Below are positions 43,131 to 50,526 of a stretch of 64,000 nt of DNA, piece by piece (within the stretch, counting starts at the first letter, position 1; every line of letters begins with the position of its first letter). The notes under the pieces are model-generated. The model was not told where the DNA came from. It saw only the letters and a program-made list of their open reading frames with translations, and did not search any database. The stretch spans positions 620,001 to 684,000 of the forward strand of contig JASCOF010000001.1 in NCBI GenBank assembly GCA_029960065.1, in the 5' to 3' direction. This DNA is from Flavobacteriaceae bacterium PS02336 (lineage in GTDB: Bacteria > Bacteroidota > Bacteroidia > Flavobacteriales > Flavobacteriaceae). The translations under genes and the position numbers were made by a program.

Positions 43131-44438
43131 TCAAGAAGTAATATTGTATTTCTTCTTAATTGCTTGGATTTCTTTTTCCAGTCTACTGAGAACCGCTAAA
43201 TCTGGTTTGGATATTTTCGGTTCAGTTTTGTTCAGTTTTTTGTTGAGAATAGACATTTCGCGCCCTATTGTAGCCTGTTCGGTTATGGCATAGGCTTCAG
43301 TCTGTTTTACTGAAGCATGGCCAAGAAGCTCTTTTACAACATTTATGGGAACATTGTTGTTTAATGTTACTGTGCTTCCAAAAGTACGTCTCGCCATGTG
43401 GGTATTTAAGGTAAATGGGAATCCGCACAGAACAGCAACCTCTTTTAGGTATTCGTTCATTTTTTGATTGGAGGAAACCGGGAGTACTGTCCCACGCTGA
43501 ATGCAGAGCTTATGTTCTTTGTATCTTTCGATAATATTTAATGCTTGTGGAAGCAGGGGAACATTTGTTGTTGAATTTGTTTTCTGTCTCTCAGTCATTA
43601 TCCAGAGATTGCCGTCAATTCCCTTTTTAATATCAGACTTTTTTAGCTGGTATGCATCGATGTATGCGAGACCTGTGTAGCACTGGAATACAAAGACATC
43701 CCTGACAACATTTAGTCTGTCCGTAGTGAAATAATGCCTTTCCAGTTCGTATAGTTCCTGTGTGGTAAGAGGTTTCTTTACCAATTTAGTTTTTCGTCCC
43801 TTAAAGTTTTTAAAAGGATCTTTCTGGATTATTTCTTTATCAATTGCACGGATTACAATTTTTTTAAAATTAGCAATGTACTTAAGTGTTGTATTATTAC
43901 TGCAGTCTCGAACTGTTCTCAGATAAAATTCAAAGTCTTTAACAAACTCCAGATTTAAATCAGTAAATTCAATATCATCTTTTTTGAATTTGAACTTGAT
44001 AAAAGCTGTTAAGTGATTTTTGGTTATGGTAAAACGGTCAAGAGTTCCTTTTGCATATCCTTTTCCAAGAAGCGCCTGCATTTCATCATTGTGTTTTTGA
44101 AATTCTTCCAGCACTTTAATGCGAGGTGTGGTGCGTCCCATAACATGATCCATCACTTTTTCTGCAGTTATCAGTTTACCGCTGTACATCATTTCAGTTT
44201 TGATTTCATTAATTTTTAAAGTCAATGAATCCAAAAAGAAGTTTAAAGATTTAGCATCTTCCTTGTTTCCTACTGCTCGTTCGCTTTTCTGGTCCCATCT
44301 GGTGTAGTCCCATTTTCTTTTGGTTGAACTTTCCTTCCTTATACCGTCGACAGTTATTCTCAGGTATACCAGCCAATTTTTGCTTTCTATTTTGGGCCTC
44401 TTTAAAAAATATCCCAAACCGAAACTGCTCTCTAACAT
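43131..44438 (-). CDS. tyrosine recombinase / integrase of the small element
   Basis: 435 aa. An arm-binding-like N-terminal domain (1-100, GYFLKRPK...WLVYLRITVDG), a SAM-like core-binding domain (about 105-215) and a catalytic domain. His347 and Arg350 lie in NTHMARRTF, LLGHASVKQT follows, and the nucleophile is Tyr383 in EAYAIT. The first catalytic Arg is replaced by Ala258 (CYTGLAYIDAY), as in some Bacteroidota integrases of the IntDOT type. It faces away from the HTH genes, with its start close to the right att repeat. Confidence 0.92.
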   Translation of the reverse strand: MLESSFGLGYFLKRPKIESKNWLVYLRITVDGIRKESSTKRKWDYTRWDQKSERAVGNKEDAKSLNFFLDSLTLKINEIKTEMMYSGKLITAEKVMDHVMGRTTPRIKVLEEFQKHNDEMQALLGKGYAKGTLDRFTITKNHLTAFIKFKFKKDDIEFTDLNLEFVKDFEFYLRTVRDCSNNTTLKYIANFKKIVIRAIDKEIIQKDPFKNFKGRKTKLVKKPLTTQELYELERHYFTTDRLNVVRDVFVFQCYTGLAYIDAYQLKKSDIKKGIDGNLWIMTERQKTNSTTNVPLLPQALNIIERYKEHKLCIQRGTVLPVSSNQKMNEYLKEVAVLCGFPFTLNTHMARRTFGSTVTLNNNVPINVVKELLGHASVKQTEAYAITEQATIGREMSILNKKLNKTEPKISKPDLAVLSRLEKEIQAIKKKYNITS

Positions 44439-44539
44439 AATTCCACTTTTTAGGTTAATAAATGTAGAATAATATTACTGTCAAATCAAGTCGTTAACCT
44501 CTTTTACCCCTTGCCATTGCTGGGATTATTGCCTTTTCT

Positions 44540-44572
44540 GGTGCACTTTTTAGTGCTATTGAAAAGTGCACC
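44540..44572. repeat. inverted repeat overlapping the right att core
   Basis: GGTGCACTTTT (44540-44550) and AAAAGTGCACC (44562-44572) are perfect inverted repeats with an 11-bp spacer. The right arm overlaps the TGCACC of the direct repeat. Probably part of the recombinase binding site or an integrase-gene operator. Confidence 0.6.
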
Positions 44573-44584
44573 GATTCTGCACCT
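44567..44584 (+). repeat. candidate attR core of small element (18-bp direct repeat, right copy)
   Basis: TGCACCGATTCTGCACCT, identical to 41401-41418. Located 128 bp upstream of the integrase start. Confidence 0.75.
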
Positions 44585-44628
44585 TTAATTTTGTGAGGAT
44601 TTATAAATATTGAAAACAGGCCTAAAAT

Positions 44629-44660
44629 AAAAAAACCTGCAAATCATTGAATTTGCAGGT
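44629..44660. terminator. hairpin near the right element end
   Basis: CCTGCAAAT and ATTTGCAGG flank a short loop, preceded by an A run. It lies in the same position relative to a tRNA-like remnant as the palindrome at 42196. Confidence 0.65.
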
Positions 44661-44728
44661 CTTCAGACATTTTTTGTGGCTTTTTGAAAAGATTGAAAAC
44701 TTTAAGTTTTCCGCCTTTTTGGCCTTTC

Positions 44729-44758
44729 CGTGGGGAGAGCAGTATTGAAACCTACGAG
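44729..44758 (-). pseudogene. second tRNA 3'-end-like remnant
   Basis: On the minus strand CGTAGGTTTCAATACTGCTC is followed by TCCCCACGG, like the T-arm and acceptor end of a tRNA, with GTTC changed to TTTC and unpaired bases. It lacks the 5' half. Low confidence; the surroundings 44585-45043 show no ORF with protein character. Confidence 0.3.
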
Positions 44759-45043
44759 GATCAATTTAACCTATTAAAAATATTATTATGGCCTTGCTTG
44801 GAATGATGCATTCTTTCTATTTCATCAATATTTTCGGCGCTGATAGAGCATAATGAATATAACGGTAAGATTTAAGAAGAGATAAAAAATATGGGAGTTA
44901 CAGTTTCCTTTTTAATGATCAGGGAGAATTACTTTCTTATTAAAAAACTTAGTTTTATTAAGAAACTATTCCTGCTATAATGAAGTTTAAAATGATTAAC
45001 TTTCAGAATGGAAATATGTTGTTTTGTAAAATAAAATAACAGG

Positions 45044-45062
45044 TTTGTACCATATTTGTACC
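45044..45062 (+). repeat. candidate attR core of genomic island (19-bp direct repeat, right copy)
   Basis: TTTGTACCATATTTGTACC, identical to 6108-6126 and in the same orientation, 38.9 kb away. It lies between the small element and corA, that is, where core-like genes resume. Confidence 0.6.
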
Positions 45063-45160
45063 ACGACGTTGTGAAGTACTGATATACTTGGATTGTTATT
45101 TTTGAAGAAGTGAAATAATTCTTTAGTACTAAGTTATTAGTACAAAGTATTAAAATAGAA

Positions 45161-45189
45161 AACCGAGTCAGAAATGACTCGGTTTTTTT
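45161..45189 (+). terminator. strong intrinsic terminator without an annotated gene
   Basis: AACCGAGTCA (45161-45170) pairs with TGACTCGGTT (45175-45184), followed by T5. No plus-strand ORF ends before it; a small RNA or a displaced gene end is possible. Confidence 0.8.
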
Positions 45190-45204
45190 GTGGGTTTTAT
45201 TTTT

Positions 45205-45285
45205 GTAGAGACGCATCGCAGTGCGTCTTTTTGTTTATAAATTATTCTCTCTTTAAAACTTAGACGCACTGCGATGTGTCTCTGC
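45205..45285. repeat. long inverted repeat (GAGACGC type)
   Basis: The arms GTAGAGACGCATCGCAGTGC... (45205-45227) and its near-complement GACGCACTGCGATGTGTCTC... (45263-45285) match at 21 of 23 positions, with a 35-bp AT-rich centre. A MITE-like hairpin upstream of corA. Confidence 0.8.
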
Positions 45286-45364
45286 AATGAATGGCGATAA
45301 AATGATAATTGTCATTTCCCGTTCGAATTCTTTTTCGTAATATTACTATTGTAAATTTTTTTGA

Positions 45365-46438
45365 ATGAGAAAGATTAAATACAAGAAAGGAAGAAAACTC
45401 CAGCACATTACATTAGAGTATACAGGAACACACAAAGAGCACGAAACAGAGATGCAGCTTTTTGTATATGATGATAATGATGTTGTTGAATATGATAAGT
45501 TTACGGTTTTAGCTTTAAATTCTTGTTTTGATTATACAAAAAACAATTGGCTTAATGTTCATGGTTTAAATGATATTAGTTTACTTAAAACAATCGGTAC
45601 ACATTTTAAACTAGACGATTTTTTACTTGCCGATATTTTAAATACTACCAAGAGAACCAAATTAGAAGAACAGCAAAATGTATTGTTTTTTAATATAAAA
45701 TCACTCTTACCTTCTGAATATTCAGATAATATCAGCGTTGAGCAAATTAGTTTTATTTTGAAAGAGGGAATTCTAATTTCGTTTCAAGAAAAACGAAGTG
45801 ATTTCTTCACTCATATCCGTGAGCGCCTTCGTACGCATGCGGGAATTGTGAGAACTAAAAAAGTAGATTATCTCTTGTATTTGCTTTTGGATGCCGTTAT
45901 GGAAAACTTTTACATTACACTAGAAGATGAAGAGGATAAAATAGAAGAATTAATCAATTTGACTAAGAAGGAAGCTAAACCAGTTATTTTAGAAAAAATT
46001 GAAAATCATCGTGACAATCTGAACTTTTTAAAACGTTCTATTGTGCCATTAAGAGATTCTTTATATTATCTCAAAACGCTAAAGGACGATGATGAAAATA
46101 ATGGTCTCATACAGAAAGAAACGTTTAATTTCTTTGTGAGACTTCATCAAAAAAGTTTAGAGCTTTTAGAACAAATAGAATCAGATATGAGCTCTTTGGA
46201 AAGCGCATCGAACTTCTATTTTTCAGAACAAAGTCGAAAAATGAACGAAATCATGAAAACGCTGACCATTATATCTGCAATATTTATTCCGCTTACTTTT
46301 ATTGTTGGGGTGTACGGAATGAACTTTGAGAATATGCCGGAACTCAAAATGAAAAATGGATATTTCATGGTGATGGGTATCATGTTTTTATTGGTCATAG
46401 GCTTGATCGTTTATTTCAAAAAAAGACGCTGGTTTTAA
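45365..46438 (+). CDS. corA: CorA-family magnesium transporter
   Basis: 357 aa. A large cytoplasmic N-terminal domain with a long alpha-helical stalk (about 170-290) is followed by two membrane helices. The selectivity motif GMN is in VYGMNFENMPEL (about 318), between TM1 and TM2. It forms pentamers and takes up Mg2+ (or Co2+). A MITE-like inverted repeat lies just upstream. Confidence 0.95.
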   Translation: MRKIKYKKGRKLQHITLEYTGTHKEHETEMQLFVYDDNDVVEYDKFTVLALNSCFDYTKNNWLNVHGLNDISLLKTIGTHFKLDDFLLADILNTTKRTKLEEQQNVLFFNIKSLLPSEYSDNISVEQISFILKEGILISFQEKRSDFFTHIRERLRTHAGIVRTKKVDYLLYLLLDAVMENFYITLEDEEDKIEELINLTKKEAKPVILEKIENHRDNLNFLKRSIVPLRDSLYYLKTLKDDDENNGLIQKETFNFFVRLHQKSLELLEQIESDMSSLESASNFYFSEQSRKMNEIMKTLTIISAIFIPLTFIVGVYGMNFENMPELKMKNGYFMVMGIMFLLVIGLIVYFKKRRWF

Positions 46439-46505
46439 CTTTTGTTTCTGAATGAAAAGAAATGATTTCTATTAAATTTGTTATTTAGAATAAATATAAA
46501 TAATT

Positions 46506-48599
46506 ATGAGTAAAGCAATATATATAGCCACTAGTGATCACAATAGTGGTAAGTCAATTATTACGCTCGGTTTAATGAGTATCTTAATTGGTAAAACGGC
46601 CAAAGTGGGGTATTTTAGACCTATAATCGAGGACTTTATTGATGGCGAAGTAGATAATCATATTGAAACCGTTTTGTCGTATTTTAACCTTGATATTAAA
46701 TTTGAAGATGCCTACGCAATTACGAAAAGCAGATTGATCAAAAAAAAGAATAAAGGAAAAATAGGAGAGGTTTTAGATATTATTATAGAAAAATATAAAA
46801 AACTTGAAGAACGTTTTGATTTTGTTTTGGTTGAAGGAACAAGTTTCACAGGAGAAGGAACTTCAATTGAATTAGATTTGAATGTTTTGATTGCTAAAAA
46901 TCTCGGAATTCCAACAATCATTATAGGTTCTGGAGTTGGAAAAACCTTAGAAGAATTAGTAGACAGCTTATATTTGGTTTACGACTCTTTTAAAGTAAAA
47001 GAGGTTGAGGTCTTATCGGTTTTTGCTAATAAAGTACAGCCGGAGAATATAGAATTAGTTACTAAAAGTCTGCAAAAAAGTCTGCCTCCAAATGTTTTAA
47101 TTAATACAATTCCGCTTATAGCAAGTTTGAATAATCCGACTATGCAGGAAATTGTAAACGAATTAGATGCAAAAGTATTATTTGGAGAAAATTATCTGAA
47201 TAACGAAATTGGTCATTACAGCGTTGGAGCAATGCAGCTGCATAATTATTTGGTGCATCTGCACAACAATGCTTTAGTTATTACTCCTGGAGATCGTTCA
47301 GATATTATCTTAGGAGCTTTACAAGCAAACGAATCTGCAAATTACCCAACGATTTCTGGAATTATCCTAACTGGAAATATTGTGCCAGAAGAAAGTATTT
47401 TAAAACTTATTGAAGGACTTTCGGCTATTGTCCCAATTATTGCTGTTGATGGCGGTACTTATCATATTACAAACAAAATTGGATCTATAAAATCAGAGAT
47501 TTATGCAAACAATACGCATAAGATCGAAACCTCAATAACCACTTTTGAGAAATACGTTGATAACGATGCTTTATCCGAAAGATTAATTACTTTCCAGGCA
47601 GAAGGAATGACGCCCAAAATGTTTCAATACAATATGGTTAAAAGAGCGAAACAGCATCGAAAACATATTGTGCTGCCAGAGGGAAACGATGATCGAATTA
47701 TAACGGCGGCATCAAGATTGCTGGATATGGATGTGGTTGATATTTCTATTATTGGAGATAAAAAACAGATTGAAAATAAAGTGGTAGAACTTGGAATTAC
47801 ATTTGATTTTTCTAAAGTAAATATTATAAATCCGATAGAATCTGAGTTTTATGAGGATTATGCCAATACGTACTACGAGCTGAGAAAAGCCAAAAACGTG
47901 AGTATTACAATGGCAAGGGATTTAATGGAAGATGTTTCGTATTTTGGAACGATGATGGTTTATAAAGGACATGCTGACGGCATGGTTTCTGGAGCCGCTC
48001 ATACCACGCAGCACACGATTTTACCAGCACTTCAATTTATTAAAACTAAACCAAATTCTTCTGTAGTTTCATCTGTTTTTTTTATGTGTTTAGAAGATCG
48101 AGTTTCTGTTTTTGGAGATTGTGCCATCAATCCAAACCCAACAGCAGAGCAATTGGCAGAAATCGCTATTTCGTCAGCAGAATCGAGCGCGGCTTTTGGA
48201 ATTGAACCTAAAATCGCCATGCTTTCTTATTCTTCTGGATCATCAGGAAAAGGAGATGAGGTTGATAAAGTGAGAACCGCAACAGCAATTGTAAAAGAGA
48301 AAAGACCTGATTTAAAAATTGAAGGTCCAATTCAGTACGATGCGGCAGTAGATTTGAGTGTTGGAAAAAGCAAAATGCCAGATTCTGAAGTGGCGGGACA
48401 GGCAAGTGTGCTTATTTTTCCTGATTTAAATACAGGAAATAATACTTACAAAGCCGTTCAGAGAGAAACTGGAGCTTTAGCCATTGGTCCAATGTTACAA
48501 GGCTTAAACAAACCTGTAAACGACTTAAGCCGTGGCTGTACGGTAGATGATATTATCAATACAGTAGTAATTACAGCAATTCAAGCACAGGGAATGTAA
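46506..48599 (+). CDS. pta: phosphate acetyltransferase
   Basis: 697 aa, the long two-part form. The N-terminal part has a P-loop-like start (ATSDHNSGKSIITLG) and a DRTGG-type domain; the C-terminal PTA_PTB domain (about 375-697) has KHIVLPEGNDDRIITAA and SYSSGSSGKGDEVDKV. It interconverts acetyl-CoA and acetyl phosphate. It forms an operon with ackA 74 bp downstream. Confidence 0.97.
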   Translation: MSKAIYIATSDHNSGKSIITLGLMSILIGKTAKVGYFRPIIEDFIDGEVDNHIETVLSYFNLDIKFEDAYAITKSRLIKKKNKGKIGEVLDIIIEKYKKLEERFDFVLVEGTSFTGEGTSIELDLNVLIAKNLGIPTIIIGSGVGKTLEELVDSLYLVYDSFKVKEVEVLSVFANKVQPENIELVTKSLQKSLPPNVLINTIPLIASLNNPTMQEIVNELDAKVLFGENYLNNEIGHYSVGAMQLHNYLVHLHNNALVITPGDRSDIILGALQANESANYPTISGIILTGNIVPEESILKLIEGLSAIVPIIAVDGGTYHITNKIGSIKSEIYANNTHKIETSITTFEKYVDNDALSERLITFQAEGMTPKMFQYNMVKRAKQHRKHIVLPEGNDDRIITAASRLLDMDVVDISIIGDKKQIENKVVELGITFDFSKVNIINPIESEFYEDYANTYYELRKAKNVSITMARDLMEDVSYFGTMMVYKGHADGMVSGAAHTTQHTILPALQFIKTKPNSSVVSSVFFMCLEDRVSVFGDCAINPNPTAEQLAEIAISSAESSAAFGIEPKIAMLSYSSGSSGKGDEVDKVRTATAIVKEKRPDLKIEGPIQYDAAVDLSVGKSKMPDSEVAGQASVLIFPDLNTGNNTYKAVQRETGALAIGPMLQGLNKPVNDLSRGCTVDDIINTVVITAIQAQGM

Positions 48600-48673
48600 A
48601 TTCAATTAAAAATTAAATACTAAACTAAAAACCTTAGAATCTTAGCTTCTTAGAACTTAGCAACTTAAAAAGA

Positions 48674-49858
48674 ATGAAAATACTAATCATAAACTCAGGA
48701 AGTTCCTCAATAAAATATCAATTAATGATTATGCCTACAAACGAAGTAGTTTGCAGTGGTATGATTGACAGAATTGGTCTGGAAACTTCAAATATCACTT
48801 TTAAAACAGCTTCAAATTCATTGGAAGAAATACTGCCAATTCCGACTCATAAAGTTGGATTGCAAAAAGTTGCCGATATGCTTTTAGACGCTGAAAAAGG
48901 AGTAATAAAAACAACATCAGAGATAAAAGCTGTTGGACATAGAGTTGTTCATGGAGGAAGTTATTTTTCTGATACCACAATAATTACCGAAGAAGTTAAA
49001 GAGAAAATAAAAGAACTTTCGGAATTAGCACCTTTGCATAATCCAGCGCATTTAGTTGGAATAAACGTTGCAGAGGAAATTTTTTCTGATGCCAAACAAG
49101 TAGCGGTTTTTGATACTGCTTTTCATCAGACAATTCCAGTTGAAGCCTATAAATATGCTATTCCGAATTTCCTTTTAACAGAACATAAAGTTCGTGTTTA
49201 TGGTTTTCATGGTACAAGTCATAAATATGTTTCAGAAAAAGCTATTAGTTATCTAGAAAAGAATTCTAAAATCATTACGATTCACTTAGGAAACGGCTGC
49301 AGTATGTCTGCTGTAAAAGATGGAAAAAGTATAGACACTACAATGGGGTTTTCGCCTGCAAACGGTTTAATTATGGGAACTCGTGCTGGAGATATCGATC
49401 AGTCGGTTATATTTTATTTGGTAAAAAATCTAGGTTATACGCCGGATGAAGTAAATTCTATTTTGTTGAAACAAAGCGGAATGTTGGGGTTAACAGGATA
49501 TAGTGACTTACGAGATATTGAATCTAAAGCAGAAGAAGGAGATAAAGACTGTAAACTTGCTTTGTTAATGAATGCTTATAGAATCAGAAAAACAATTGGT
49601 TCTTATGCAGCAGCTTTAAATGGATTAGATGCTATTATTTTTACAGCAGGAATTGGAGAAAATTCTTCATTCATGCGTAATTTAATCTGTACTGATATGG
49701 ATTATTTCGGAATTCAGATTGACAAAGAAAAAAATCAAATCCGTTCTAAAGAATTAAGAGAAATCAATACCCAAAACTCAGTTGTGAAAGTTCTGGTTGT
49801 ACCAACAGATGAAGAGTATGAAATTGCTAATCAGGTTTTTAAATTGCTAGAAAACTAA
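48674..49858 (+). CDS. ackA: acetate kinase
   Basis: 394 aa. It makes acetate and ATP from acetyl phosphate and ADP. Acetokinase signatures are ILIINSGSSSIKYQL at the N-terminus and VYGFHGTSHKYVS in the middle, with GIGENSSFMR near the C-terminus. The family is of the ASKHA fold. With pta it forms the overflow or substrate-level ATP pathway. Confidence 0.98.
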   Translation: MKILIINSGSSSIKYQLMIMPTNEVVCSGMIDRIGLETSNITFKTASNSLEEILPIPTHKVGLQKVADMLLDAEKGVIKTTSEIKAVGHRVVHGGSYFSDTTIITEEVKEKIKELSELAPLHNPAHLVGINVAEEIFSDAKQVAVFDTAFHQTIPVEAYKYAIPNFLLTEHKVRVYGFHGTSHKYVSEKAISYLEKNSKIITIHLGNGCSMSAVKDGKSIDTTMGFSPANGLIMGTRAGDIDQSVIFYLVKNLGYTPDEVNSILLKQSGMLGLTGYSDLRDIESKAEEGDKDCKLALLMNAYRIRKTIGSYAAALNGLDAIIFTAGIGENSSFMRNLICTDMDYFGIQIDKEKNQIRSKELREINTQNSVVKVLVVPTDEEYEIANQVFKLLEN

Positions 49859-49911
49859 TAAAACTTGGACCAAATCATAATATAGATATTTATAAAAGAG
49901 CATTCTATTAG

Positions 49912-50409
49912 ATGGCTATAATAAAAATTGCGTTTACAAAAGAAGATACTCAATTAGTGAAGAATAAAATAAAAGCTAATTCTACAATTAGACTTTTAAT
50001 TTCAGGATTTTCGCTTCTGGTTCTTTTAATTGTTTATTTAGCTGTGAATTTTGATGCCTCAAATTCAACCTTTTATCATTTCCGAATTGCAATAATTATA
50101 ATAAATGCTTTTCTTATTTTGGGTTCGCTTCGAGATGCTAATTTGTATAATGATTTAAAAGAAAAACAAAAATACGTTGGAACTGTAAAGATAAAGAAAA
50201 AGGACTATTTCTATGATCGAGAAAATAATTCAGAGCTACATCAGGTTACTTTTGATGAATGGAGAATTGGAGAAAAATCGTTTAAAAAAGAATTTTGGAA
50301 TGATGTAAATGAAGGCGATGAATTCTATGTCGAGCAAGCAGCAAACTCATCCTTAGTTTTGAAACTTGAAAAAGAGAATATAGATTTTAGAATAGGTTTA
50401 ATATTGTAA
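49912..50409 (+). CDS. two-helix membrane protein of unknown function
   Basis: 165 aa. Two membrane helices at about 27-45 and 58-76 (LLISGFSLLVLLIVYLAV, HFRIAIIIINAFLILG), then a soluble domain rich in charged residues and strands. No family recognised. It follows ackA by 53 bp in the same direction and ends in front of a terminator, so it may be part of the pta-ackA transcript. Confidence 0.7.
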   Translation: MAIIKIAFTKEDTQLVKNKIKANSTIRLLISGFSLLVLLIVYLAVNFDASNSTFYHFRIAIIIINAFLILGSLRDANLYNDLKEKQKYVGTVKIKKKDYFYDRENNSELHQVTFDEWRIGEKSFKKEFWNDVNEGDEFYVEQAANSSLVLKLEKENIDFRIGLIL

Positions 50410-50440
50410 AGATTTTGTAACTATTTTATTTGTAGGTAAT

Positions 50441-50478
50441 AAAACAAAAAGCTTCCAATTATGGGAGCTTTTTGTTTT
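50441..50478 (+). terminator. terminator upstream of the PUL regulator
   Basis: AAAACAAAAAGCT-TCC and GGG-AGCTTTTTGTTTT form a 13-bp stem with a T-rich tail, 31 bp after the stop of the membrane protein gene. Confidence 0.85.
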
Positions 50479-50500
50479 TCGGTAATTAAATTTTTGTGAG

Positions 50501-50508
50501 TATCTTTG
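50501..50508 (+). promoter_or_regulatory. -7 box TATCTTTG of the regulator gene
   Basis: TATCTTTG matches TAnnTTTG exactly. It overlaps the most upstream possible start codon (TTG at 50506), which argues for the later TTG at 50527. No TTG is at the ideal -33 distance. Confidence 0.45.
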
Positions 50509-50526
50509 AATATAAATCCGAATATC

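Larger units (their letters stand above)
41401..44584. mobile_element. candidate 3.2-kb integrative element with tyrosine integrase
   Basis: Bounded by the 18-bp direct repeat. It holds two paralogous small HTH genes (41701 and 42509), a small winged-helix-like gene (42771) and a minus-strand integrase (43131-44438) whose start is 128 bp from the right repeat. No replication or transfer genes are seen, so it would depend on a helper or move only by excision and integration. A tRNA-like remnant lies inside at about 42255. Confidence 0.7.
6108..45062. mobile_element. candidate 39-kb genomic island between dnaK and corA
   Basis: Inference from the 19-bp direct repeat and the integrase at its left end. 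The interval carries mixed base composition, with GC-rich blocks at 6.2-8.7, 24-28.4 and 36-40 kb, three REP-like elements close to or inside it, and a nested 3.2-kb element. hemA and hemH inside could be second copies. The alternative is two independent integration sites for related recombinases. Confidence 0.4.

Noticed and set aside
44929..45216. Minus-strand open frame of 95 codons between the small element and corA
   Set aside because: It crosses the 19-bp repeat and a terminator and reads as low-complexity F, K, T and S residues.
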